This document shows, one piece after another, positions 17,008 through 25,352 of a stretch of 64,000 nt of DNA. The DNA is taken from assembly GCF_034424315.1 (NCBI RefSeq), contig NZ_CP139972.1:4960001-5024000 (forward strand). The letters are read 5' to 3'. Made by a program: the position numbers and the translations under genes. Each line of letters begins with the position of its first letter. The stretch's first letter is position 1. This stretch comes from Chitinophaga sancti (GTDB lineage Bacteria; Bacteroidota; Bacteroidia; Chitinophagales; Chitinophagaceae). The notes under the pieces are model-generated. The model made no database searches, had not been told where the DNA came from, and saw nothing but the letters and a program-made list of their open reading frames with translations.

Positions 17008-17353
17008 GTGTTTCTTTTAAAAAAAGACCGAACTCTTTGGTAATACGAGCTCCGTCACTAACTACATCCCAGTCTCTGGTGATGATCTCATTAGTCTGCA
17101 CATCTTCCCAGAGCCTTCGCTTGATAACCAGCGTTACTTTGTTTTCTCTGATTGGGAAATCCTGCACCCGGACTTCGGGTAAAAAGCCCTTGGAATGGAG
17201 TTTTCGATCGCTATATTCTGTAGGTGGTTCAATCTTTTCTTCCAGGTAAATATGAAGACCATTCGGCGATTGAGTCGTTTTAATCAGGTCAAAATATTCT
17301 AAAAGCCCCTTAGGGAGAAGAAATTCCATCAACTGTCGATAGTTCTGATCCAA
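16988..17353 (-). CDS. ISAon1-family transposase N-region protein
   Basis: A 121-aa protein encoded first in the insertion sequence. It matches the usual companion of ISAon1 transposases in length and position: a short domain with PKGLLEYFDLI near the start and a basic strand-rich centre (LVIKRRLWEDV), probably DNA-binding. It overlaps the main transposase frame by 20 bases. Confidence 0.8.
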   Translation of the reverse strand: MDQNYRQLMEFLLPKGLLEYFDLIKTTQSPNGLHIYLEEKIEPPTEYSDRKLHSKGFLPEVRVQDFPIRENKVTLVIKRRLWEDVQTNEIITRDWDVVSDGARITKEFGLFLKETLGRKPR

Positions 17354-17610
17354 GTCCGTTAATTCTTAATGAGCTGCAAAACAACAAATTTTTACTATTC
17401 CCCCCAAGAATTTGACTTGATCCAATGTTTGATTTCAATCTTATAGGCTATTGAAATTTGATATGGTATGAAATCGGAGCTTAAATTTCAAATTAATTAT
17501 TGGTCAGATTTGGCCATTCCCCAATTATGAGATTAAAGAATTGTAGAAATTTTTTATAGCACCTCCCTGAAAAAGTAATAAAAAAATCACACTGTAGCGA
17601 ACTTTTCAAC

Positions 17611-17627
17611 ACTATACCTTGTATAGT
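17611..17627. promoter_or_regulatory. Small palindrome upstream of the kinase gene
   Basis: ACTATAC-ctt-GTATAGT, about 145 bases before the kinase ATG, could be an operator. The rest of the 17,432-17,772 gap is AT-rich with nothing else to report. Confidence 0.3.
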
Positions 17628-17772
17628 AATGAATAATTTCATCATCCTATCACCTAGGGGAGCTTAACGAAAATATTCAAGCACTTAATTGATTAATTAT
17701 TATTTGGCTTTAATGTAATGTATCCAATTATTTGATTTATACACTATAATCCCTTATACTACAACAGTTTAT

Positions 17773-18461
17773 ATGGAGAATGCAGCACATAATTTATTAA
17801 ATAAAACTCTAAGTACGGGGTGGAATGTAATTGAACTAATAAAATCTCAACCAGGTAGTACTGGATCATTCTTTTCAGTTTGTTATAAAGTGGAAAAAGA
17901 AGGAGAGATATGTTTCCTAAAAGCATTTGATTTTGGTAGTTTTTTCAACGTGTCAAGACAATCCGGAGAGAATAAGGGTATTATTGATATTATGGCAGAT
18001 ATGATAAATGCTTATAAATATGAAAAAGACCTTTCTAATCTTTGTAAAAATAACTATGCTACTAAAGTAGCATTTGTAAAAGACTTCGGAGAAGAAAATG
18101 TTACTGGGTATACTATTCCGATAGTACCTTATTTAATATTTGATCTGGCTGACGGTGATGTTAGAAATAAATTGAAATTTACAGACAGATTAGATACTTC
18201 ATGGAAATTAAAATCATTACATAGCATAGCTGTTGGATTAAGACAGCTACATAATATAGATGTATCACATCAAGACCTCAAACCCTCAAACATTTTAGTT
18301 TTCAACGAAGAAAGCAAAATAGGAGATATTGGAAGGTCACTGTCTCTTAATATGAAATCCCCATATGATGAAACCCCATTTAATGGAGATTGGAATTATG
18401 CGCCACCAGAATCTCTCTATGGATACTACATTCCTGAATGGAAAAAAAGGGTATTTGCAAC
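17773..18461 (+). pseudogene. Ser/Thr protein kinase, N-terminal part (split by IS66)
   Basis: A eukaryotic-type kinase fold. The catalytic loop is HQDLKPSN (His166, Asp168, Lys170, Asn173) and the DFG equivalent is GDIG (Asp185), followed by an APE-like APPESLYGYY. The glycine-rich loop is weak and the domain shorter than usual. The frame is interrupted at 18461 by IS66; removing the element and one copy of TTTGCAAC rejoins it exactly to 21165-21531, giving ...RVFATDCYLLGSM... and a 351-aa protein. The intact ancestor would lie one base upstream of the TPR gene, so kinase and TPR protein were probably one module. Now presumably inactive. Confidence 0.85.
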
Positions 18462-18565
18462 GTAAGCATTCGGTCTGGGGCATCTTCCCAATGCAAATTA
18501 TAGATGCTACATTTGCATCCATACATCAACCATTACTAAGATCTTTGATTATTGCAGACCACAAC

Positions 18566-20332
18566 CTACATAGCCGTTTTTCTTGCTTCAGTTGGTTTCC
18601 AATTAGGAGGTAATAAGTGTATTAATTCAGCAGCGGAGCAGTCGTGGAGTCGATTATACACATCGTTTAAGTATTCGAATGGATCAATCCCGTTCAGCTT
18701 ACAAGTTTCTACTAGAGAGTAAAATAATGCAGCCCTTTCCCCGCCGTGTTCATTACTGGCAAAAAGGGAGTTTTTTCTGAATAATGTAATTGGACGTATC
18801 GCATTTTCAGTTGTATTGTTGTCAACGTCTATTCTTCCGTTTAAAAATAATATATTCAGCTTATCCCACTGATTATTTGCATAAGTAATTGCTTTAGCCA
18901 ATAGGCTATCAGGTACATGTTTATCCTTGTGTTCATCCAACCAGCTACGGATCTTGTCAAAAAAGGGTTTACTATATTTCTGTCGTAATGCCAGTCGTTG
19001 GTCAGGAGTAAAATGTTTACGTTTAGCATACGCTTCTATGCGGTATATAATATTAAAATATACAAGGACCTGGTCTGACAGTACTTTATTTTGTCGCTGT
19101 GATTTTTTAAATCCTCTGCGGATATGCGCCAGGCAGCTCATCAACGTAACTTTGTTATTTTCTTTAAATGCAGCAGTGTAGGACGATAGCGCATCTGTTT
19201 GCAATATGCCTGCAAAATCCTTCAGAATCTCTTTTGGTACATCATTAGCTCTACCAGGGTGAAATTCAAACAGCACAAGCTTGTGTTCCGGTGCATGAAA
19301 CACCCACATCCATCCATTGGCGGCTTTGCCCTGGCCTTCATCGTGGAGGTACCTCAGCCTTGTCTCGTCTGCTTTAAGGTAATTTGCCGTCTGTATAGTT
19401 TTCTTCAGTAGTTTCAACAGACGCTTCAACTTTTTATAACAAACTTCCTCCCAGTGGTCTATTGTTGATGCTGCAAAACTAACACCTGTCAGGCGCTCAA
19501 ACCGCTGCTGCTGGCGATAGTATGGCATGTAGTAAACAAAACGTTCACTGTGCAGATGGGCAAGCAACCTGTTGCTTACAATCCCACGTTCTATCATCCT
19601 GGGCTGGACAGGCGTGCAGTGGATCTTTCCATCTGCTGATTTATATTGAAGGTGATGTTCTTCTTTTCTGATTAGTTTTCCGGGAATAATTTCGTAATAA
19701 ACAGATACTTTCTTCCCCATGGGCTTCATGCCTGTTTTATCTCCTGCAATATCATAAACAATAGTTTCTGTTTCCAGGTGAGTGGGAATAGGTCTTCTTC
19801 CTTTATGTGCTTTGTGACGCTTTTTCCTGCGGCTGGTTTTGGAAGTAGTGCCTGTTTGGGTATCCGTAATGGTCGAAGCTATTGTTTGTTCAATAATAGC
19901 TTCGACTTCGGTTTTATCAAATTCTTCTCCCAGAGTCTGCTGAATAGCTGTCTGTGTAGTTGCTGCGTCAGGAATAAATTTTTCACTACGCTGGCCAAAT
20001 AACATCTCCTGCAGCTCTTTTAATTGCCAGTCTTTACGCTGTGCTTCATCTGTTTTACTGGCAAGAGCGGTCTGCATTTCTGCAATAGTTTCCTCCAGAG
20101 ATGTAATCCTTCTATCTTTATCAATTCCACGTTCCTGCTCATTAGATAGCCAACGCCTCAGCTGGTCTTTTTCTTCTTTTAGTGCAGTATTCTCTGTTGT
20201 GAGCTCCTGAATAATGCGACTGAACACATGTCTTTCCTGGGTGAGAGAATTGGACAAATCTGCTTTCTGCAGTTGCAGCGCATTCACTTGTTCCAGTGCT
20301 TCAGGCAATGTGTATATGATCTCAGGTTTCAC
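18566..20332 (-). CDS. tnpC: IS66 transposase TnpC
   Basis: A 588-aa transposase. It has an N-terminal coiled coil (residues about 10-90, Leu/Gln/Glu-rich) with a helix-turn-helix region after QLKELQEMLFGQRSEKF, a zinc-binding-like section, then the DDE catalytic domain (YLKADETRLRYL first Asp; LQTDALSSYT second; NTTENAIRPITLFRKN with the Glu). It ends with the short IS66 C-terminal segment. The frame opens with GTG. Length and layout are normal for IS66. Confidence 0.93.
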   Translation of the reverse strand: MKPEIIYTLPEALEQVNALQLQKADLSNSLTQERHVFSRIIQELTTENTALKEEKDQLRRWLSNEQERGIDKDRRITSLEETIAEMQTALASKTDEAQRKDWQLKELQEMLFGQRSEKFIPDAATTQTAIQQTLGEEFDKTEVEAIIEQTIASTITDTQTGTTSKTSRRKKRHKAHKGRRPIPTHLETETIVYDIAGDKTGMKPMGKKVSVYYEIIPGKLIRKEEHHLQYKSADGKIHCTPVQPRMIERGIVSNRLLAHLHSERFVYYMPYYRQQQRFERLTGVSFAASTIDHWEEVCYKKLKRLLKLLKKTIQTANYLKADETRLRYLHDEGQGKAANGWMWVFHAPEHKLVLFEFHPGRANDVPKEILKDFAGILQTDALSSYTAAFKENNKVTLMSCLAHIRRGFKKSQRQNKVLSDQVLVYFNIIYRIEAYAKRKHFTPDQRLALRQKYSKPFFDKIRSWLDEHKDKHVPDSLLAKAITYANNQWDKLNILFLNGRIDVDNNTTENAIRPITLFRKNSLFASNEHGGERAALFYSLVETCKLNGIDPFEYLNDVYNRLHDCSAAELIHLLPPNWKPTEARKTAM

Positions 20333-20400
20333 TCATCGCAAAGGTAATATCGCGAACATTCATACCCAAGCATTTATGATTTATTCTGATAAAATATTTA

Positions 20401-20760
20401 TCAGCTTTTATGATATCTGCCTGATCTTTCATAACGTTTGCGGAATCTCACTTCTACTCCTTCTAATATTAGTAAAAGATCTTTCTTTTCTAAGACCATC
20501 ATCTTAGTTTCACTATTGTATACAGGTGTACCAAAAGTACCTCTTGACAACCTTTTGTAAAATATGCCAAAGCCATCTCCATCCCAGCCAAGAATCTTAA
20601 CCTGCGTGCGACGGTGATTGAAAAACGCATACAGGGTACCATACTGAAAAGGGTCTTCCTTCATCTCATTTACAACAATACCAGACAGGCCGTTAAAACT
20701 TAAGCGCATATCTGTGTCGCTGTTCCATAATACGAGGCGATAACCAGTTAATGATAACAT
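20401..20760 (-). CDS. tnpB: IS66 accessory protein TnpB (Orf2)
   Basis: A 119-aa protein with the family hallmarks: DTDMRLSFNGLSGIV, LYAFFNHRRTQVKILGWDGDGFGIFYKRL and a conserved basic tail. Required for IS66 transposition, though its biochemical role is unsettled. It starts 1 base after the tnpA stop. Confidence 0.92.
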   Translation of the reverse strand: MLSLTGYRLVLWNSDTDMRLSFNGLSGIVVNEMKEDPFQYGTLYAFFNHRRTQVKILGWDGDGFGIFYKRLSRGTFGTPVYNSETKMMVLEKKDLLLILEGVEVRFRKRYERSGRYHKS

Positions 20761-20761
20761 A

Positions 20762-21082
20762 TTACAACAGGGCTTTTAGATATGAAGGTTCAACGCGCTG
20801 ATAAAAAACAATACCGCGATATTCTGCAAAGATAGTTCCCGACACTGGCTCTTGTTGGACTGGTGAGAGATCTACATCAATAAACCCCACGGGAGCATTT
20901 GATTCTACAAGTTGATTACCATAGCGTTTGCGCCAGTTGTAAAAAGTAGCAGCTGATATCTGAAAGGCAGCGGTAAACTCCTTCACACTTATATTACCTG
21001 CCTGAGTGAACTGTTCAAGAGCTGAGATGATCTCTTGTTCACTGAATTGATGACTTGTTACGGAAGATTTTTTTCGTTTCAT
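20762..21082 (-). CDS. tnpA: IS66 accessory protein TnpA (Orf1)
   Basis: A 106-aa protein with a helix-turn-helix of the transposase_8/IS3-OrfA type (QISAATFYNWRKRYG), likely binding the element ends. First gene of the IS66 operon, just inside the right inverted repeat. Confidence 0.88.
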   Translation of the reverse strand: MKRKKSSVTSHQFSEQEIISALEQFTQAGNISVKEFTAAFQISAATFYNWRKRYGNQLVESNAPVGFIDVDLSPVQQEPVSGTIFAEYRGIVFYQRVEPSYLKALL

Positions 21083-21164
21083 ATTTGCTATTCTTTCGAA
21101 TGCAAAGTTAGAGTCTAATCAATTGCACTCGAGAATGCTCCGCATCGAATGCTTACTTTGCAAC

Positions 21165-21531
21165 AGACTGCTATTTACTAGGAAGTATGATTGTATTCTA
21201 TTTTGCAGGAATTAATATGAATGCATTAATTAGGAACAACTTAGAATCAACCAAATCGTGGGATAATTGGCGAGGAACATTTGATGAAGTAAAGGACTAT
21301 CTAATTGATGCATTTCAAAAAGGAGTACTCGATTTTGAAGCCAGTATTAAAGATGAGTTTTTAAAATCGTCACTTAGCGAAATTGTTAGGTATTTGTGCT
21401 TTCCTATTCCTGAAAAACGAGGCCATAAAAAAAATCAGCTTATAAATGGGAACCAATATGAATTAGAAAGATTTATTTCTATGCTCTCATTGCTTCATCT
21501 AAAGGCGAGATACAATATAATTCATAATTGA
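21165..21531 (+). pseudogene. Protein kinase, C-terminal part (split by IS66)
   Basis: The continuation of the kinase from 17773. Fused across the duplication it reads ATDCYLLGSMIVFYFAGINM, the helical C-lobe expected after the APE segment. An ATG at 21187 could still start a 114-aa fragment, but that would lack all catalytic residues. It ends at TGA 21531, one base before the TPR gene ATG. Confidence 0.8.
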
Positions 21532-21532
21532 A

Positions 21533-23053
21533 ATGTTAAACGAATTTTCAAATAAAGACAGAAGAGTATTACCAAGCTTTCGTAGCATTAAAAAAACCAT
21601 TCTACTTGGTGAAACCGAAAGCTTGAGCATTAATAATAGGACTTTTAATAAAAGTAACATAGCCCATTATATTACAGATTTTAATAAATACAGAACATTA
21701 TCATTTGCTGGAGATTTGATTAGTGCAGCAGTTGTTAATAATATCTCTAATGACCCAAACGTAATTAACGCTGCAGAATATATATTATCTAAACCTAATG
21801 AAAGTACGAGCGCCCAAATTAAAACAGCCGGAAGTATACTAAATATTAAATCTAATGGTGTTAGAAATGAAATAAATGGAATTTTGGAATTTATAGAGTC
21901 AAATAACCAGTCTGTTATCCATGAAAAAATTAAACAACTAAAGAGTCTAACTAAGCAAATTTTTGGGAATGCATTTGTATATGTTGAATTAGCAAGATTA
22001 TATTCAATAATTGCTCAAAATGATAAAGCGCTTAAAAGTATATTGATTGCAAAATCACTATCGCCTAATAATAGATATGTTTTACGGTCCTTCGCAAGAC
22101 TGAATACTCACTTTAATGATATAGATACTGCTCATACAGCATTAAAAAAATCTAACCTAATTTCTCATGACCCATGGATAATAGCATCAGAAATAGCAAT
22201 ATCATCTATTAAAGGAAAAACTTCGGCACACATAAAAAGAGGAATTGAAATATTGAATTCTAAAAAGTATAATTCATTTAGTATTTCCGAATTGGCTTCC
22301 TCAATAGGAACAATAGAATTAATTCAAGGCAATCGAAAAAAAAGCAAATCTCATTTTAACCAAGCACTGATTAATCCAAATGAGAATTCTTTAGCTCAAG
22401 TAGAATGGGCAAATACAAGGGATAAATTATTTGATTCATTTAATATTAATGATTACAATGTTAAAAGTAACTATGAAGCATTGGCGTTTGATCAGTTAAA
22501 TAAGAATGAGTTTCGCAATGCACTTAAAAATGCAGAAGCATGGTTTTTGGAAATGCCTTTTGCCAAACGACCTATATCTCTGGGACATTATATCTCATCC
22601 ATCTACTTAGAAGACTATGAATCTTCTATAAATTTCTGCCTGGCAGGATTGATTGGAAATCCTAATAATGCTATGACAATAAATAATATTTCATACTCTT
22701 ATGCAATGTTAGGTGATACAGATAGGGCATTTGAATATTTACGTAAGGTTGAAATTAATAATGTTCAAGAAATTGAGACTAAAGTATGTTTAATAGCAAC
22801 CCATGGATTATCATTATTTAGAAGCGGATTGTATGAGGAGGGACGTCAAAAATATTCTGAAGCAATAGCAGAAGCACAGAAAAATAAATTAGAATCTTAT
22901 ACAAAATTGGCAATAGTTCATTTGATTAATGAAGAAATAAGAATAAAACCGGAATCATTTTCAGAATATTATGAAGCTTTACAAAAAATAAAAGATCCTA
23001 GTCAAGGCATCAATTTGCTTATTGAGAGAATTATTGACAGAAATAAGCGGTAG
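21533..23053 (+). CDS. TPR-repeat protein, partner of the kinase
   Basis: A 506-aa helical protein with tetratricopeptide-like repeats from about residue 130. Units include FVYVELARLYSIIAQNDKAL, IGTIELIQGNRKKSKSHF and ISYSYAMLGDTDRAFEYL. No catalytic motif, signal peptide or membrane segment is seen. Tight spacing to the former kinase stop suggests translational coupling and a shared pathway, perhaps as scaffold or substrate. With IS66 upstream its expression may now depend on the element or an internal promoter. Confidence 0.75.
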   Translation: MLNEFSNKDRRVLPSFRSIKKTILLGETESLSINNRTFNKSNIAHYITDFNKYRTLSFAGDLISAAVVNNISNDPNVINAAEYILSKPNESTSAQIKTAGSILNIKSNGVRNEINGILEFIESNNQSVIHEKIKQLKSLTKQIFGNAFVYVELARLYSIIAQNDKALKSILIAKSLSPNNRYVLRSFARLNTHFNDIDTAHTALKKSNLISHDPWIIASEIAISSIKGKTSAHIKRGIEILNSKKYNSFSISELASSIGTIELIQGNRKKSKSHFNQALINPNENSLAQVEWANTRDKLFDSFNINDYNVKSNYEALAFDQLNKNEFRNALKNAEAWFLEMPFAKRPISLGHYISSIYLEDYESSINFCLAGLIGNPNNAMTINNISYSYAMLGDTDRAFEYLRKVEINNVQEIETKVCLIATHGLSLFRSGLYEEGRQKYSEAIAEAQKNKLESYTKLAIVHLINEEIRIKPESFSEYYEALQKIKDPSQGINLLIERIIDRNKR

Positions 23054-23135
23054 ACTATAATAAAATACAATTGTGTCTGTAGGGCGTTCCTATTGTAACT
23101 GCTTTTATAGTTTTTCTTCACTAATAAAAGCCTGA

Positions 23136-23191
23136 ATTTTAGATAAATCTTTTGCAAATAGATTCGAAAGATGTCCCCTCCGCCCCGCTAA
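23136..23191 (-). repeat. Dispersed repeat, copy B
   Basis: Begins ATTTTAGATAAATCT on the plus strand and shares the TTCGAAAG and TGTCCC blocks with copies A and C. The minus strand reads RRGHLSNLFAKDLSKIQAF, then a stop a few codons later. The most diverged of the three long copies. It lies close to the right end proposed for the island. Confidence 0.55.
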
Positions 23192-23218
23192 ATAAACCGA
23201 CCGGTTTAGCAAAAGATT

Positions 23219-23253
23219 AAAGGCCTCCAGATTTTTCATCTGAAGGCCTTTTT
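23219..23253 (+). terminator. Intrinsic terminator downstream of the TPR gene
   Basis: A 14-pair stem with one mismatch (arms AAAGGCCT and AGGCCTTT plus inner CAGAT/ATCTG), loop TTTTC, then TTTTT. Confidence 0.75.
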
Positions 23254-23309
23254 CGTGTTTGGGAATGTTTGAGACCGAAATTGCTGGTCATGTCTTAAAT
23301 GATTTTGAC

Positions 23310-23345
23310 TGTAACAGTTCGGGGGGGGCGAATCCCTCTTTCTAC
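23310..23345. other. tRNA-3'-end-like scrap, proposed island junction
   Basis: GGGCGAATCCCTCTTTCTACGC resembles the T-arm and acceptor end of a serine tRNA but has no tRNA body. It occupies the same place relative to the decayed recombinase that tRNA-Ser occupies relative to the intact one. It may be the right junction of the first element and the original attachment remnant of the second. Confidence 0.45.
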
Positions 23346-24299
23346 GCAAAAAGGGACTGATTATCGAAAAGATGATCGGTCCCTTTTTCGTTTTGAGGTG
23401 GATTGCCCGATAGGTGGGCAATCCGTGAGAAAATGTAGTTTACCTTTGGGGCTCGAAATGCCTCATTTTGGCGGTCGTAGATGATTCAATCGGGAAATAC
23501 CAGGGTTTGTAGGTTTTCTTTTGCACCTGTGTTACTGGAACGCCATACCATAGCGAGACTTGAAGAAAGAGCTATGGCTTGGTTTATTACTTCTTCAGGG
23601 TTCGAAATACTTCCGGTGCATTTTTCCAATTTGGTGAAAATAAGATTCCGCTCCTTATTATACCGGGAATAAAACTTGTCAAACGTTTCCTACCCTATTT
23701 TTTTTAATATATACCTACTTTCCTCCAAGCTGGAGGATCTAAATATCGATCTCTTTCAGTTGGGCGGTAAATATTTTCTGCTGTTCCATGTTTTCCCTTT
23801 TTATTTCATAATACTCCTCAATAAGTACCTCTCGAAGGGATTCTATCTGTTTATCATCAAAACAGAATTGACTTAGTAACTGCTCAAACAGTTCGTGCAT
23901 CCTTTTGGTGCTTTTATTGCATTTACAACCATCCTTTCGGCACTTGTAATACCTCAGTGATTTTGCTTTGACTACATAACCTGTAAATGGCTGGTTGCAG
24001 GTATCACATTTAATAAAGATTTTAAGGGGAGCAGCGTCTTGTTCCTTTTTGTGTGGCACTCCGTTAACCCGTGTAATCATACCGCAATAGAACGGCCGTT
24101 TAAATATCTTAGTTAACTGCTGCTTGTACATTTTTACTCCCATAGCCTTCAGCCTTGAAATAATTTCCTCATTCTTCATACCCTCAGCCTTCCAGATAAA
24201 TGAATTCCTGATCTTCTTACCTACCTCGTTCACAACAATTTTACGCTGGTCGTTAATCTTGACTATATCATATCCCTGTGGTGGCTTAGTAACCCAAAT
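23342..24299 (-). pseudogene. Decayed serine recombinase, C-terminal part
   Basis: Clearly homologous to the intact recombinase at 4728-6401: WVTKPPQGYDIVKI, FKRPFYCGMI, KCDTCNQPFTGYVVK and the downstream coiled coil are retained. About 38 residues between GMI and GVPHKKEQD are deleted and there are frameshifts in the 3' third. It stops with TAG directly at the tRNA-like scrap (QSLFA then stop), showing the natural C-terminus of this family. Confidence 0.88.
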
Positions 24300-24368
24300 A
24301 CTTAGCAAACAAATTAAAGAGATAGTGGAAGAAATTGATAAATCATAGCTTTTGAGAAAGCAGAACAA

Positions 24369-24890
24369 GACAATTAACGCTTTTAAACAATTTGGAAACT
24401 ATTCCCAAAAGCAGCCTGTCAAAGTGGCCGCACAGGCGGCTGTGGATATATCAGGGTATCCAGTAAAGAACAGGCAGACCATAATTTAAGTCTGGATGTT
24501 CAGCGTAAATCAATGGAAGAATCTGCCCGTAAGAACAATTTGGGTATCATCGGTTACTTCGGAGGTACTTATGAGAGCGCGAAAACCGATGGTCGTAAAG
24601 AATTTAATCGGATGTTGGATTTTATTAAAAACTGCAAGGGGAAAGTGAGCCATATATTAGTTTATACACTTGACCGTTTCTCCTGAACAGGAGGTGCTGC
24701 TATTAAATTAGCCGAGGCATTAAGGGAAAATTATGGTGTTACCATATTTGCGTTAACTCAGCCAACGGATACCTCTAATCCTAGTAGTGTATTGCATCAG
24801 AATATCACGTTTTTGTTTAGTCAGTACGATAACCAACTGCTTAAGTAAAAAGCAGTTGCAGGGATGATGGAAAAGTTTGACAAGGGCATC
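24369..24890 (+). pseudogene. Decayed serine recombinase, catalytic domain, inverted
   Basis: This plus-strand segment encodes the N-terminal catalytic domain (INAFKQFGNYS start, QKQPVKVAAQAAV, then QSVNQ-region) but points opposite to its own C-terminal half. The break is exactly between the codons for GI and W of the GIWVTKPPQ motif. A one-base indel before the catalytic Ser and at least two nonsense codons (in DRFS-TGG and at K-KAVAG) make it inactive. A local inversion of about 0.6 kb explains the layout. Confidence 0.85.
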
Positions 24891-25000
24891 CTCGGCTTGC
24901 CATCATCAGGATGATAGTCTTTACCTGACTTGAATTGTTTAGTAATTTCTGCAAAGTGCCTATTAAGAAATATTAAAAAAAACCATGAAATTATTCAAAA

Positions 25001-25033
25001 AAAAGAGCTGGTTCTTTATAAACCAGCTCTTTT
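25001..25033. terminator. Terminator after the RHS locus
   Basis: AAAAGAGCTGGTT, 7-base loop, AACCAGCTCTTTT: a perfect 13-bp hairpin downstream of the small lipoprotein gene (minus strand). Confidence 0.8.
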
Positions 25034-25046
25034 GATAACTTTTTAA

Positions 25047-25352
25047 TCATTTTCTATAGTGCTTATTATACCACCTGTGCCAAGCCTCCCATGTCTTTTT
25101 ACTAAACCAGATCCGTCCAATTAAAGTACCTTCTCCATCAGCTGGAATTCCTGTATACTCTTCCATAAATTTTATCTGCATGGGGCAGTTAAAATATTTA
25201 TTCTTCATAGGATTTTCATTAACCACCGAGTCTAATACTCTAAAATTATCCTTAAAACGAATTCCCAACTTACTGTTAGCACTACGTTTAAAAATTGCAC
25301 AACTGCAGGCAAATGAAAAAATCACAATTACCAAAAATATACTACTTCGCAT
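25047..25352 (-). CDS. Small lipoprotein overlapping the RHS gene, possible immunity protein
   Basis: A 101-aa protein with a lipoprotein signal (IFSFACSCAIF; two Cys in the lipobox region). The mature part is charged with a Trp/Tyr-rich end (KKTWEAWHRWYNKHYRK). Its ATG lies 11 bases inside the end of the upstream RHS gene, so the two are translated together. Immunity genes of polymorphic toxins sit in exactly this position, and membrane anchoring would suit protection against a toxin acting in the periplasm. No known immunity family is recognised, so the role is inferred from position. Confidence 0.65.
   Translation of the reverse strand: MRSSIFLVIVIFSFACSCAIFKRSANSKLGIRFKDNFRVLDSVVNENPMKNKYFNCPMQIKFMEEYTGIPADGEGTLIGRIWFSKKTWEAWHRWYNKHYRK

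Larger units (their letters stand above)
15988..17423 (-). mobile_element. ISAon1-type insertion sequence, 1,436 bp
   Basis: Terminal inverted repeats of about 23 bp begin GGATCAAGT at the left and, reversed, GGATCAAGT at the right; both continue to a CTTGGGGG block. The element is bounded by an 8-bp direct repeat, AATGTTTG, at 15980-15987 and 17424-17431, so both ends are certain. It carries a short N-region gene and the main transposase. Both ends and the reading frames look intact. Confidence 0.9.
18462..21156 (-). mobile_element. IS66-family insertion sequence, 2,695 bp
   Basis: Inverted ends start GTAAGCATTCG on both sides and the element is flanked by an 8-bp target duplication, TTTGCAAC (18454-18461 and 21157-21164), the length usual for IS66. 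It carries tnpA, tnpB and tnpC, all apparently intact, and splits a protein kinase gene. Confidence 0.93.
4829..23330. mobile_element. tRNA-Ser-associated genomic island with defence-like cargo
   Basis: The island begins at the 3' end of tRNA-Ser and has a serine recombinase next to the tRNA reading towards it. The proposed right limit, near 23,320-23,340, is a scrap resembling a tRNA 3' end (CGAATCCCTCTTTC). It is followed by the same sequence that follows the tRNA at 4,835, including the hairpin/terminator and the recombinase 3' end. The cargo is much more AT-rich than the flanks and mixes defence-type genes with two insertion sequences. The left end is clear. The right end is inferred from the duplicated junction and is less certain. 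Confidence 0.65.
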
